Shown: positions 1 to 7,184, counted from the first letter of the stretch. The stretch is 8,064 nt of DNA from an uncultured Burkholderiales bacterium (GCA_903904635.1 CAIVDH010000388.1:1-8064); one strand, 5' to 3'. A program made the numbers and translations. The notes: generated by a model from the letters alone, not told the origin.

Positions 1-715
1 AACCGGTGACATGACTGGCAGGCACGGCTAGTGCCGCGCGCTCCTGATGGGTAAATTTCAGGCAAGCCTGAAAATGAATGACCGAGTGCGCGATATTGAA
101 ATGCGTGAGCATTGCACCTTTGGGGTTGCCGGTGGTACCTGATGTGTAGAGTATGGTTGCGCAGTCTTCTTCATTTACGCTGACTGCGTCTGCATGTTCA
201 CCATGCAGTTCAGCGAGTGAGACGGCATGTTCTGCTTTACCAATGGCTACGCGCAAACGCAATGCAGGCGCTTCTGCTGCCTCTGCTATGCGCTGCTGCA
301 GTTCGCTGTCAAATATCACACCAGCGGCACCGCATTGATTAAGTATGTAAGTTAGGCCGGGCTTTTGTTCGCGCGTGCCTACGGGCACGGAGATCGCACC
401 GATTTTTTGCAGCGCAAATAATACGAAGACGAATTCAGGTTTATTTGAGATAAACATCACCACACGCTCGCCGGCTTTGATTCCATGTGCAGTGAGCCCG
501 GCAGCGATGCGGGAAATTTCCAGTTCTGCTGCGCGATAAGTCCAGCTGTCGTTATTGCAGACTATTGCTTCATGCTCAGGCAAGCTTGCAGCTGCATGGG
601 TAAACAGTGCGTAAAAAGAATGCGGTCGCTCGACAAAACAGGCTATTTCACGTCCGTCAAAATGCGTCTCGGTTTGCATGGCTGGTAGTGCCACATGATC
701 ATGCCAATTAATCAT
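1..715 (-). CDS. AMP-forming acyl-CoA synthetase/ligase, N-terminal part (runs off left edge)
   Basis: This is the last visible gene of the leftward operon. It encodes 238 residues from an ATG at 713-715 and is cut by the window edge. The ANL superfamily activates carboxylic acids as acyl-adenylates and then passes them to CoA. The phosphate-binding loop YTSGTTGNPKG is at residues 190-200, followed by TH-N at 204-207. The N-terminal part has the expected WTYRAAEL and GIKAGERVVMF blocks (about 57-88), and the fragment ends in SHVTG, matching the family's aromatic-H-VTG-type region. The start lies 7 bases after the livF stop with no strong Shine-Dalgarno, which suggests translational coupling. 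Placement behind a complete branched-chain-type ABC transporter suggests it activates the imported acid. The specificity-determining residues and the C-terminal lysine domain are outside the window, so fatty, aromatic or other acyl substrates are all possible. Superfamily assignment is firm; substrate is unknown. Confidence 0.93.
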   Translation of the reverse strand, partial: MINWHDHVALPAMQTETHFDGREIACFVERPHSFYALFTHAAASLPEHEAIVCNNDSWTYRAAELEISRIAAGLTAHGIKAGERVVMFISNKPEFVFVLFALQKIGAISVPVGTREQKPGLTYILNQCGAAGVIFDSELQQRIAEAAEAPALRLRVAIGKAEHAVSLAELHGEHADAVSVNEEDCATILYTSGTTGNPKGAMLTHFNIAHSVIHFQACLKFTHQERAALAVPASHVTG

Positions 716-722
716 AGCGGTG

Positions 723-1370
723 TTAAGCCGCTTGCAAATTTGCGCCGCGCTCGATGACCACTTCAGCGTTGAGCAAATTTTTAGAGTGATTCAAATCTGA
801 TTGTGCAATCAGTACCGACACCGTGGTGCCAGCCAGTCCGGCGATGACTTCAGAGAGACGTTGTGACAATGCAGGCGCGACGCCTTCGAATGGTTCGTCC
901 AGCAATAGCAGTTTGGAGCCTATGGCTAATGCACGCGCCAAAGCGACTAATTTTTGCTGGCCGCCTGAGAGCAAGAGCGCGCGTCGTTCACGCATTTCTT
1001 TAAGTTCAGGCAAAACGCCATAGACAAATTCCAGTCGTGCTTCTGGTTGCATGGATTTGGAAGCCCACACCGGCATGAGTATATTTTCTTCAACGGTGAG
1101 TTCAGGCACCAGACCGCGGTCTTCCGGCATGTAGCCTATGCCCAGACTGGCGCGTGCATGACGCGGCAGTTTGGACAGATCTTGTCCTTCAAATTCTATG
1201 CTGCCGGCCTTGACTGGCAGGTGGCCCATGATGGCGCGCAGGGTGGTGCTTTTGCCCGCGCCATTACGGCCTATGAGTCCTACCATTTGACCTGCAGGTA
1301 TATCGAGCGAAAAGCCGCGCAGTACTTGCACGGACTGGATCGCCACTTCGATAGCATTAATTTTTAGCAT
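723..1370 (-). CDS. livF: Branched-chain-type ABC transporter ATP-binding protein, LivF-like
   Basis: This is the second cytoplasmic ATPase of an HAAT-family (hydrophobic/branched-chain amino acid type) importer; it powers the LivH/LivM-type permeases. The protein has 215 residues. Visible motifs are Walker A GRNGAGKST at 34-42, the Q-loop region near GYMPEDRGL (79-87), the ABC signature LSGGQ at 134-138, and Walker B LLLLDEP at 154-160. Where LivF proteins normally read VEQN at the switch position, this one reads IAQSD. The C-terminus is short: from memory, family members are nearer 230-240 residues. The tail ends soon after the strand following the switch. The ATG at 1370 is preceded by AGGA about 6 bases upstream and lies 19 bases after the livG stop. 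The next gene, the ligase, follows after 7 bases. Family assignment is firm; transported substrate is not determinable. Confidence 0.94.
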   Translation of the reverse strand: MLKINAIEVAIQSVQVLRGFSLDIPAGQMVGLIGRNGAGKSTTLRAIMGHLPVKAGSIEFEGQDLSKLPRHARASLGIGYMPEDRGLVPELTVEENILMPVWASKSMQPEARLEFVYGVLPELKEMRERRALLLSGGQQKLVALARALAIGSKLLLLDEPFEGVAPALSQRLSEVIAGLAGTTVSVLIAQSDLNHSKNLLNAEVVIERGANLQAA

Positions 1371-1389
1371 GGGGTGTCCTGTCAGCGCT

Positions 1390-2151
1390 TTAGCGCAAAG
1401 TGCCGGTTACGTAGCGACGCACATCCGGTGCCGATAAGGCCAGCTCGGGTGTATCGTCAGCGATGATGCGGCCGCTGTAAAAAGCCACCACGCGATCAGC
1501 AAAGCGTTCAACGATGTCCATGTCATGTTCAACGAAAAGCACCGTCACGGCTTCTTGCGATAGCGCGCGCATGACGGTTTCCATCATCGGAAATTTTTCA
1601 TCGGCTGACACACCGGAAGTGGGTTCATCAAGCAGCAATACTTTAGGATGCCGGGTCAGTGCCATCGCAATATCGAGCAGCTTGCGTACGCCACCGGGCA
1701 ATTCACCCACTAATCGATCTGCATGCATGGCTAATTCAAAACGCTCCAGCAGTTGCTGCGCGCGTGCAATCGCATCAGCATTTTTTGCAGGACGAAAGAA
1801 TGAAAGCGGCGGATGCTGACTGGCGACTGCCACCAGCATATTGTCGAGCACGCTCAGATCTTTATACAGCTGCGGTATCTGAAATGAACGTGCCACGCCC
1901 ATGCGGGCAACCTGGCGCGGCTCTAAGCCAGTAATGTCTTCACCATGCAGCATGATCTGACCGGAATCCGGTTTGATAAAACCTGTCAGCATATTGACGA
2001 AGGTAGTCTTACCGGCACCATTGCTGCCGATCAGACTTAATTTTTGGCCGTGGGGTATTTCCAGATTAATGTCGGAAGCAGCCACAACAGCGCCGAATTT
2101 TTTTTGTATATTGCGCGCAGAGATCGCTGCGGCATTGGTCATGGCATTCAT
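1390..2151 (-). CDS. livG: Branched-chain-type ABC transporter ATP-binding protein, LivG-like
   Basis: This is the first ATPase of the HAAT-type importer, 253 residues from the ATG at 2149-2151. I prefer this start to the in-frame ATG at 2184. It forms a 4-base ATGA overlap with the livM stop and has AAGGAGA 6 bases upstream, whereas the 2184 start would lie well inside livM. Walker A GSNGAGKTT is at 42-50, the Q-loop region near ARSFQIPQLY at 87-96, Walker B VLLLDEP at 171-177, and the switch histidine in VEHDMD is H209. The ABC signature is unusual. LivG proteins typically have LSYGQQR, but here residues 151-157 read LPGGVRK, so the serine and glutamine are missing while the double glycine remains. 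The LivF partner keeps a canonical signature. Family assignment is firm; whether this ATPase site is fully active is open. Confidence 0.94.
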   Translation of the reverse strand: MNAMTNAAAISARNIQKKFGAVVAASDINLEIPHGQKLSLIGSNGAGKTTFVNMLTGFIKPDSGQIMLHGEDITGLEPRQVARMGVARSFQIPQLYKDLSVLDNMLVAVASQHPPLSFFRPAKNADAIARAQQLLERFELAMHADRLVGELPGGVRKLLDIAMALTRHPKVLLLDEPTSGVSADEKFPMMETVMRALSQEAVTVLFVEHDMDIVERFADRVVAFYSGRIIADDTPELALSAPDVRRYVTGTLR

Positions 2152-3128
2152 GCGCGCTCTCCTTTTTGACGACGGGCTTCCCATAGTGAGCCTATGCCAC
2201 GTGGCAGGAAACGAATCACTGCCAGCAGAAACAGGCCCAGTACCAGTTGCCAGGTGTTGGGGAAATACAGGCTGGAGAAGGACCGGACAATTTCCAGTAC
2301 CGTCGACGCGAGGAAGGCAGCAAATACGCTGTGGTGCCCGGCCAGTATGGCGACGAAGACAAATTCACCCGAGGTTGTCCAGTAGCTGAAATTTGGCTCT
2401 ATGTGACCCAGCGCCATCACCGCTAAGGCACCGCCCATGCCGCCGACGAATGCAGCGAGCAGGTAGTTGGTGGCAATCAGATTGCGTACGGAACTGCCCA
2501 GATATTCAACCCGGATTTCATTGTCGCGTGCGGCTAATGCGACTAAGCCACGCGTGGAATCAAAATAAACACGTGCGGCCAGCGCGACTAAACCGGAAAG
2601 CGTAATGGTGACGGCATAGTTGGTGTAGCCGCTCCATTGATCTGCAGCGCGTATGCCAAACAAGGTGATGCGTCCCATATTGAACCCATCCGAGCCGCCC
2701 ATGACTTCGGATTTGACCAGAATGCCATACAAGACCATAGACAATGAGAGTGACAACATGGCAAAGAAAATGCCGCGATAACGCGCTATCAGATAAGCAA
2801 ACGGCAGCGAAACAATGACCGCGGCCAGTCCACCACCTACAGCCAACAGCAGCGCATCCGTGATGCCGAGTTTGCCGTAAGCCAGAGCGGCTGCGTAGCC
2901 ACCGATGGCAAATACCATACCCTGCCCAAATGAGACTACACCGCTGCGCATGAGCAGCAATATGCCTAATGAGACCAGACCATTGGCCGCGGCTATGGTG
3001 ATAAGAAAAGCCAGCCAGCGCGGTATTGCAAGGCCTGCTAACAGCAGCAAAATGATGCTTGCTGCGCCGAGCAGCAGCGTGCGCGATGATGAAGAAGCAG
3101 CTTTAGAAGCAGCAGTCGTGTTTGTCAT
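2148..3128 (-). CDS. livM: Branched-chain-type ABC transporter permease, LivM-like
   Basis: This inner-membrane permease subunit has 326 residues with many hydrophobic segments, the first at about 17-35. LivM-type blocks include SGVVSFGQGMVFAIGGYAAA (62-81), RGIFFAMLSLSLS (118-130), GGSDGFN (144-150), RDNEIRVEYLGSSV (201-214) and NFSYWTTSGEF (246-256). It ends in a basic cytoplasmic tail. The glycine-rich stretch that in most LivM proteins reads like GGLGT followed by GP is replaced here by ILAGHHSVFAAFLAS at about 261-275, so the protein is diverged there. The ATG at 3126-3128 follows the livH stop after one base (TGAGATG), and its own stop overlaps the livG start. Tight coupling fits a LivH/LivM heterodimer. 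Substrate is not determinable from the permease. Confidence 0.93.
   Translation of the reverse strand: MTNTTAASKAASSSSRTLLLGAASIILLLLAGLAIPRWLAFLITIAAANGLVSLGILLLMRSGVVSFGQGMVFAIGGYAAALAYGKLGITDALLLAVGGGLAAVIVSLPFAYLIARYRGIFFAMLSLSLSMVLYGILVKSEVMGGSDGFNMGRITLFGIRAADQWSGYTNYAVTITLSGLVALAARVYFDSTRGLVALAARDNEIRVEYLGSSVRNLIATNYLLAAFVGGMGGALAVMALGHIEPNFSYWTTSGEFVFVAILAGHHSVFAAFLASTVLEIVRSFSSLYFPNTWQLVLGLFLLAVIRFLPRGIGSLWEARRQKGERA
2158..2164 (-). promoter_or_regulatory. Ribosome binding site of livG inside the end of livM
   Basis: Read leftward, AAGGAGA lies 6 bases before the ATG at 2151. It sits within the last codons of livM and decides the livG start in favour of 2151, where the two genes overlap by ATGA. 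Confidence 0.8.
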
Positions 3129-3129
3129 C

Positions 3130-4026
3130 TCAGATCTTCCTCGCCTGTATGCGTTGAAATAAACCTTCAGGCCGGAACATCAGTACGATTGCCATGACGA
3201 GATAGATAGAAAATAATTCAGCCATCGGTAGCATATGCACCGCAGCCGAACGTGCGATACCAACAATCAAAGCGCCGATCGCTGCGCCCGGAATACTGCC
3301 CAACCCACCGATGATGACCACGGCAAACGATAAAATAATGACGCCCACTGAAATACCGGGCTGTACAGAAATCATGGGCGCAGTCAGCGCACCGCCCAAA
3401 GCAGCGAGGAAAATACCGGTGCCAAATGCCAGCGTATAAATGCGCGAAACATTCACACCCATGCTGGAAGCGATTTCTTCGCTGTGTATGACGGCTAATA
3501 CGATCTTGCCGGTGCGGGTGCGGTTCAGTCCCCACCAGACGATGAAGCCGACGATGACGGCAACGGCCACTAATATGAAGTCATAGCCGACATAAGATTG
3601 TTTGCCGATATCGACATTGCCAAACATGGAATAAGGTTCGGAAACATAAAAAGGATTCACGCCCCAGATCAGTTTGGTCACGTCTTCCAATATTAAAAAC
3701 AGCGCATAGGTAACTAACACCAGCAGCACTTCATCGCGACCGTAAAAAAATCGCAACAGCCCGCGCTCGCACAAAGGCGCCACAATTGCTGCAACCGCAA
3801 CCGCTGCCAGCAGCATGGCAATCAATGAAAGTTCAGGCGCAAAATTCATGCTGGCAAACCAGCCGACCATACTGGCGGCAGCGTAAGCGCCTAGCGCATA
3901 AAAACTGCCATGCGCGACATTGAGGATTTTCAGTACACCGAAAACCAGGGTGAGGCCTAGCGCTACGATGAATAGCCAGGACGCATAAGTCAGGCCGTCT
4001 ATGAGTATGGTGAGTGCGAGATTCAT
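3130..4026 (-). CDS. livH: Branched-chain-type ABC transporter permease, LivH-like
   Basis: This is the partner inner-membrane permease, 298 residues, a normal length for LivH. It is hydrophobic throughout. Conserved LivH blocks are LNVAHGSFYALGAY (35-48), IHSEEIASSMGVN (180-192; the cytoplasmic loop expected to contact the ATPases), GGLGSIPGAAIGA (240-252) and the C-terminal RPEGLFQ (285-291). The ATG at 4024-4026 has only a weak GAAAG-like ribosome binding site about 10 bases upstream. The gene is separated from the binding-protein gene by 119 bases containing an intrinsic terminator, so it is probably expressed by read-through. An AT-rich CATATAAATAG stretch near 4065-4075 (minus strand) could serve a weak internal promoter, but I found no convincing -35 element. 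It is followed after one base by livM. Confidence 0.94.
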   Translation of the reverse strand: MNLALTILIDGLTYASWLFIVALGLTLVFGVLKILNVAHGSFYALGAYAAASMVGWFASMNFAPELSLIAMLLAAVAVAAIVAPLCERGLLRFFYGRDEVLLVLVTYALFLILEDVTKLIWGVNPFYVSEPYSMFGNVDIGKQSYVGYDFILVAVAVIVGFIVWWGLNRTRTGKIVLAVIHSEEIASSMGVNVSRIYTLAFGTGIFLAALGGALTAPMISVQPGISVGVIILSFAVVIIGGLGSIPGAAIGALIVGIARSAAVHMLPMAELFSIYLVMAIVLMFRPEGLFQRIQARKI

Positions 4027-4097
4027 GACGATTACTTTCGGGGTGATGCCGATGTGATGCAGTTAGCTATTTATATGCGGAGTTTTACAAGCGCATG

Positions 4098-4138
4098 AAA
4101 AAAGACGCCGGCTCCAGTCAGACCGGAGCCGGCGTCTT
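4098..4138 (-). terminator. Intrinsic terminator inside the operon, between binding protein and permease genes
   Basis: A perfect 14-bp stem pairs 4102-4115 with 4125-4138 around a 9-base loop. Read leftward, it ends in TTTTTT at 4103-4098, the classic rho-independent pattern. The hairpin begins 7 bases after the binding-protein stop codon. On the plus strand it is followed by ACTACG and no T tract, so it works for leftward transcription only. Since livH has no clear promoter of its own, partial read-through is the simplest explanation. It would make the binding protein more abundant than the membrane complex and may protect its mRNA 3' end. Confidence 0.88.
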
Positions 4139-4145
4139 ACTACGT

Positions 4146-5468
4146 TTAATTACACTTCGCGCCTGGAAAACCGGCCTTAATCCAATCTTCCGATTTCATA
4201 TTGGCAGGTGGATTGACGCACTCAGCGGCAAAGCGCTGTATGTCGTCAAGCACGACCATTTTCTTGCTCGCGTCATAGCGGGTACGGCCAAATGCGGCTG
4301 GCTGTATCGCCTGCTGACCGCCACCCAATGCCATCTTGATGCGGCCACCAGGTGCATCCCATTCCGAGCCACGTAGCGCGGCTGCGATTTGTTCGGTGTT
4401 GGGCTTTTTACCGCCATTGGCAGCCATGGCTTTTTCAACCGCCAGCTTCAGGCCCATCAGTGCCTGTGCCATACGATATGGCGCCTGAACCGGATAGACA
4501 TTCCAAGCGGTCTGATACTGCGCCCACCACCAGTCGTTCAGTGCTGACTTCGGTGCCATCAGGCCATACGCACCACGTGCACCAACAATCACGCCGTCCG
4601 GCATTTTTTCACCCAGCGGAACCAGTACATGGTCAGCTGCTGTCAGTACTACTTGTGATTTTTTAAACATGCCGCGCGGTGCTGCCTGCAAAATCATCGC
4701 TTGTAAGTCGCCGCCCCACAGACTGGAATGCGTCACATCTGCTGAATTTGACATGAGTTGCGAAATCTCAGTGCCATATTGTCCGGCACCAAATTTAGGC
4801 CGTTGATCTGCCTGAATTTTTGCAGCAGGATAAATTGACTGCATCGATAGCGTGAAGTCTTTGAGTGAGTCATGGCCCCACGCATAGTCCTGATTAAACA
4901 GGTTGATGGTCTCAACCTTGACGTTGCGCGCTTTCAGATAGCGCGCCGCACCAACGTTATCCATTGCTGCATGCGAAGCGGTACGAAATACATATTTGTA
5001 ATTGGCTTCTTCAAAAATACGGGGCGTTCCGCAGTCATACAAAATCAAAAAGCGCTTCATCTCTTCAGCCACCGGCGCGACAGCCAGGCAATCACCCGAG
5101 CCAACATAGCCCACCACCACATCGACGTTTTCACGTTCGTACAAGTTGCGCAATTCCTGCACTTGCTTGGTGGCGCCACCGTTTTCATCGACATAAACCG
5201 GCACAATGTTCATGCCGCCAAAGCCGGTTTTGTTATAAGGCGCCGGTGCTTTGCCCTTATTAAACGCTTCAATCAAGACTTTTGCGCCATTGACAGCAGG
5301 AACGCCAAAGCTGTCGGCGGCTTGTCCGGAAAGAAAGCTGACGATGCCGATTTTGAAGTCTTCAGCCAGCGCAGTGCCGCTCATACCCAGTGCCATCAAG
5401 GCAGCAACAGTGACGCTGCTGAGCCGTCGGCTTACGGAGCGTGTTTGTTTAAGGACGGTGAAATGCAT
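4146..5468 (-). CDS. Periplasmic substrate-binding protein of a branched-chain-type ABC transporter (LivK-like)
   Basis: This is the first gene of the operon, 440 residues from the ATG at 5466-5468. An ATG farther upstream at 5546 is in frame but would add 26 residues before the signal peptide. The chosen start has a strong Shine-Dalgarno, GGAGGAGA. A Sec signal peptide is clear: basic residues to R15, a hydrophobic core at about 17-31, and a signal peptidase I site ALA|ED after A35. The mature protein begins FKIGIVSFLSG, typical of type I periplasmic binding proteins (Peripla_BP_6). DVVVGYVGSGDCLAVAPVAEE (116-136) forms the expected ligand-facing strand and loop. Four cysteines, C127, C146, C417 and C439, lie in the mature part, so disulfides are possible. 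It is longer than amino-acid-binding LivK proteins. With a CoA ligase in the operon, an acidic aliphatic or aromatic ligand is plausible. Family is firm; ligand is inferred only loosely. Confidence 0.93.
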   Translation of the reverse strand: MHFTVLKQTRSVSRRLSSVTVAALMALGMSGTALAEDFKIGIVSFLSGQAADSFGVPAVNGAKVLIEAFNKGKAPAPYNKTGFGGMNIVPVYVDENGGATKQVQELRNLYERENVDVVVGYVGSGDCLAVAPVAEEMKRFLILYDCGTPRIFEEANYKYVFRTASHAAMDNVGAARYLKARNVKVETINLFNQDYAWGHDSLKDFTLSMQSIYPAAKIQADQRPKFGAGQYGTEISQLMSNSADVTHSSLWGGDLQAMILQAAPRGMFKKSQVVLTAADHVLVPLGEKMPDGVIVGARGAYGLMAPKSALNDWWWAQYQTAWNVYPVQAPYRMAQALMGLKLAVEKAMAANGGKKPNTEQIAAALRGSEWDAPGGRIKMALGGGQQAIQPAAFGRTRYDASKKMVVLDDIQRFAAECVNPPANMKSEDWIKAGFPGAKCN

Positions 5469-5470
5469 GG

Positions 5471-5478
5471 TCTCCTCC
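5471..5478 (-). promoter_or_regulatory. Strong ribosome binding site that fixes the binding-protein start
   Basis: Read leftward, the sequence is GGAGGAGA, 2 bases before the ATG at 5468 with the GGAGG core 5 bases away. It is the best Shine-Dalgarno sequence in the window. It supports starting the binding protein at 5468 and not at the upstream in-frame ATG at 5546. Confidence 0.85.
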
Positions 5479-5611
5479 AGGTTGATTTTGTTGTGGTAAT
5501 AAAATAGACAGAATGCGGCATAGCGCGCATTGAGGGGATAGGGCAAACGGCAGGTTTTGCATGTTGCTGGTTAACGGCGGTGCGGTAAGTGCACATTAAA
5601 TCGAATATCGG

Positions 5612-5666
5612 ATGATCGTGTTGATGATGCCGCCAGTCAACCGTTATCGATGTTGCATCGCGATAA
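5612..5666 (-). promoter_or_regulatory. Tentative promoter and adjacent inverted repeat upstream of the transporter operon
   Basis: The 327-base gap 5469-5795 contains no gene I can support. Within it, the minus strand has TTGACT (5640-5635) and, 17 bases on, GATCAT (5617-5612), a fair -35 and a weak -10. Three bases upstream of the -35 is an inverted repeat, TTATCG (5644-5649) with CGATAA (5661-5666); extended pairing ATG/CAT lies inside it. The arrangement fits a regulated promoter with an operator or activator site, leaving a leader of roughly 140 bases. No hairpin with a T tract was seen after the upstream gene's stop at 5796. The -10 is poor, so this is a proposal only. Confidence 0.3.
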
Positions 5667-5795
5667 GAAGTGCTGATTACGTTGCCTTCATGACCGCCAG
5701 AGCTAAGCGCCCGAGGGTGTAATGGGATGGATGGAATTATTGCGCTGCAAAAGAGTCGTTATGACCTGCGCGCTAAGTTCGGTAGGACTAGCTTC

Positions 5796-6854
5796 TTAAT
5801 TTGCTTCAGAAATGTCTGTATCTGCTTCAGCTTCAGGTGCAGTAACACTGGTGGGAACCAGACGCATTACTTTTGCGTCAGCGGGCACTTTTACCCGTAA
5901 ACCCTGCATATACATATCGAGACTGGACAGATGCTTTGCTCGTATGGTGTAGGGCGGTTTGCCGCTGAAGGGTTCACCAACCATAGGCTTGAGACTGACT
6001 TGCCTGGATTTGCCGTTGTTGTCGGTTACGCAAACAGTGCCGCCTTTAGGGCTGATGACAAAAAGCCGCGTATCGGCTTTGCGCTGGTAGGCTGGGCTCC
6101 AGGTTTTCAGGTTGCCACCCGTGGGCTCAGGCGCACAATTGTCATCCGATGCGCTGACTTCATCTCGCGAAGTTTCTGCGGCAGCTACAGCGACTGCTTT
6201 GGTTGCTTCAGGCTGTTCGGCATGTTTGGATGTGACAGGTGTTTCATCAGCGATGGCTTCAGCAGCGGCAGTAATTTTTGGTTGCTCTGCAGGCGCAGCT
6301 GGTGCCGCATCAGCGAGCGGCGTTTCGATTGCTGGCTCAGTGGCGAGCAGTTCTTCCTGTGTCTGAGTGTTCTGGGATAAATTGACTTCTTCGCTCGAAC
6401 CACGCATTTTTGCATAAAGCGCAATCACTACACATAAAGCGATGGCACCAAACAAAATATACCGACGATGATCGTTGTTGCGCGAAGCAGCGATCATTCT
6501 GTCTTCAGTTGCGCTGATGCGCGTTAAATCTGCACCTGGGCCGATGTTGGTGCTGTAGGTACGCATGCTGGGTGGCGCTTCTTCCGGAGCCGGTACGGTC
6601 TGGTCGGATCCTTCACCGATCACCACATCTTCATAGGGAATATTTAGCGCCTTCGCATATTTACGAACTGCCAGAAGTTTGTGCGCCGGAGAATAGAAGG
6701 GTTTGTCACCGCCTTCTTCGATATGAATAATTTGTGCGCGTGACAGCGTCAGAGATGCGGCAATATCAGCCGCGGAGATGCCACGTTCTTCTCTGGCTGC
6801 TTTGAGTTTTAGTCCATCAATACTGATGGTGGCAAGATTGATTGTTTTTTTCAT
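5796..6854 (-). CDS. RodZ-like membrane protein: N-terminal HTH, one TM helix, C-terminal DUF4115-like domain
   Basis: The protein has 352 residues. Residues 13-77 form a helix-turn-helix of the RodZ/HTH_25 kind (LKAAREERGISAADIAASL, then a recognition helix near SRAQIIHIEEG). A cytoplasmic linker with basic residues (R125, R130, R131) precedes one TM helix at about 132-149, giving N-in, C-out topology. A low-complexity Ala/Glu/Pro/Thr linker (about 155-240) leads to a periplasmic domain (about 260-325) that fits DUF4115: residues 272-284 form a strand, and FSGKPPYTIRA (296-306) matches its conserved PP turn. C240 and C275 lie on the periplasmic side. RodZ anchors MreB and shapes the rod cell. 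In Burkholderiales, rodZ normally neighbours ispG/hisS, which are absent here, so this may be a paralogue with another job. The ATG at 6854 has only a weak AGG-type ribosome site. Confidence 0.82.
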   Translation of the reverse strand: MKKTINLATISIDGLKLKAAREERGISAADIAASLTLSRAQIIHIEEGGDKPFYSPAHKLLAVRKYAKALNIPYEDVVIGEGSDQTVPAPEEAPPSMRTYSTNIGPGADLTRISATEDRMIAASRNNDHRRYILFGAIALCVVIALYAKMRGSSEEVNLSQNTQTQEELLATEPAIETPLADAAPAAPAEQPKITAAAEAIADETPVTSKHAEQPEATKAVAVAAAETSRDEVSASDDNCAPEPTGGNLKTWSPAYQRKADTRLFVISPKGGTVCVTDNNGKSRQVSLKPMVGEPFSGKPPYTIRAKHLSSLDMYMQGLRVKVPADAKVMRLVPTSVTAPEAEADTDISEAN

Positions 6855-6907
6855 GGGCCTATGCCTAGTTGTCAGTCTTGTCTGCTTTACCTAACGTTAC
6901 CTTGCCA

Positions 6908-6927
6908 AAATGCGTACGAAATGCGTA
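6908..6927 (-). repeat. Two direct copies of a 9-mer, 11 bases apart
   Basis: AAATGCGTA occurs at 6908-6916 and 6919-6927. The 11-base period places both copies on the same face of the helix, about 30-55 bases before the RodZ-like start. This fits a binding site for a regulator, though no regulator can be named. A related hexamer, TGCGTA, occurs on the minus strand at 7612-7607, upstream of the XRE gene. Confidence 0.45.
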
Positions 6928-6932
6928 ATTTA

Positions 6933-6959
6933 TTACTTTTAGTTTTCTTACTTTTAGTT
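6933..6959. repeat. Two direct copies of a 12-mer, 15 bases apart
   Basis: TTACTTTTAGTT occurs at 6933-6944 and 6948-6959, upstream of the RodZ-like gene. Its first nine bases recur at 7650-7658, upstream of the XRE gene start. The repeat may be an operator shared by the two genes, but low-complexity AT-rich DNA makes coincidence possible. Confidence 0.45.
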
Positions 6960-7184
6960 GTCTTTTCCTGCTAAATCTTTCGATTTATCTTTTGGTGTGT
7001 ATTCTGATACATCAGCTCGCGTTTTTATAAATTCATTACACACTAATTAAAAATTTTTACATAAGCTTCAAGTGTAACAGTGACATGCGCATCAAAGCCA
7101 GATTAACTAGTGGGATAAATACTGAGCTTTACAGATCTTGCTTATCCAGTTTCAAATCCAAATTGCTGTGCCTGATTCGCTGCC

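Larger units (their letters stand above)
6855..7184. other. AT-rich intergenic region upstream of the RodZ-like gene
   Basis: This 330-base stretch holds no gene I can support; leftward ATGs give only very short frames (for example, 13 codons from about 7011). It contains several short repeats, listed separately, and the 8-bp palindrome TAACGTTA at 6892-6899. The promoter of the RodZ-like gene should lie here, but I could not find a convincing -35/-10 pair. No terminator hairpin with a T tract is visible after the XRE gene. Confidence 0.5.

Noticed and set aside
2152..2184. Upstream livG start at 2184
   Set aside because: It would overlap livM by 37 bases, while the ATG at 2151 has a good Shine-Dalgarno and a standard ATGA overlap.
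4872..5507. A 211-residue plus-strand open frame opposite the binding-protein gene
   Set aside because: It is an antisense shadow: the minus-strand product has a signal peptide and clear family motifs, and this translation has none.
5469..5546. N-terminal 26-residue extension of the binding protein from the ATG at 5546
   Set aside because: It would place a non-signal sequence before a clear signal peptide, and its codons include the strong GGAGGAGA ribosome site for the ATG at 5468.
5931..6380. A 149-residue plus-strand open frame opposite the RodZ-like gene
   Set aside because: The composition is dominated by Cys, Ser, Phe and Gly, reflecting the reverse complement of the Ala/Glu-rich linker; no domain is recognisable.
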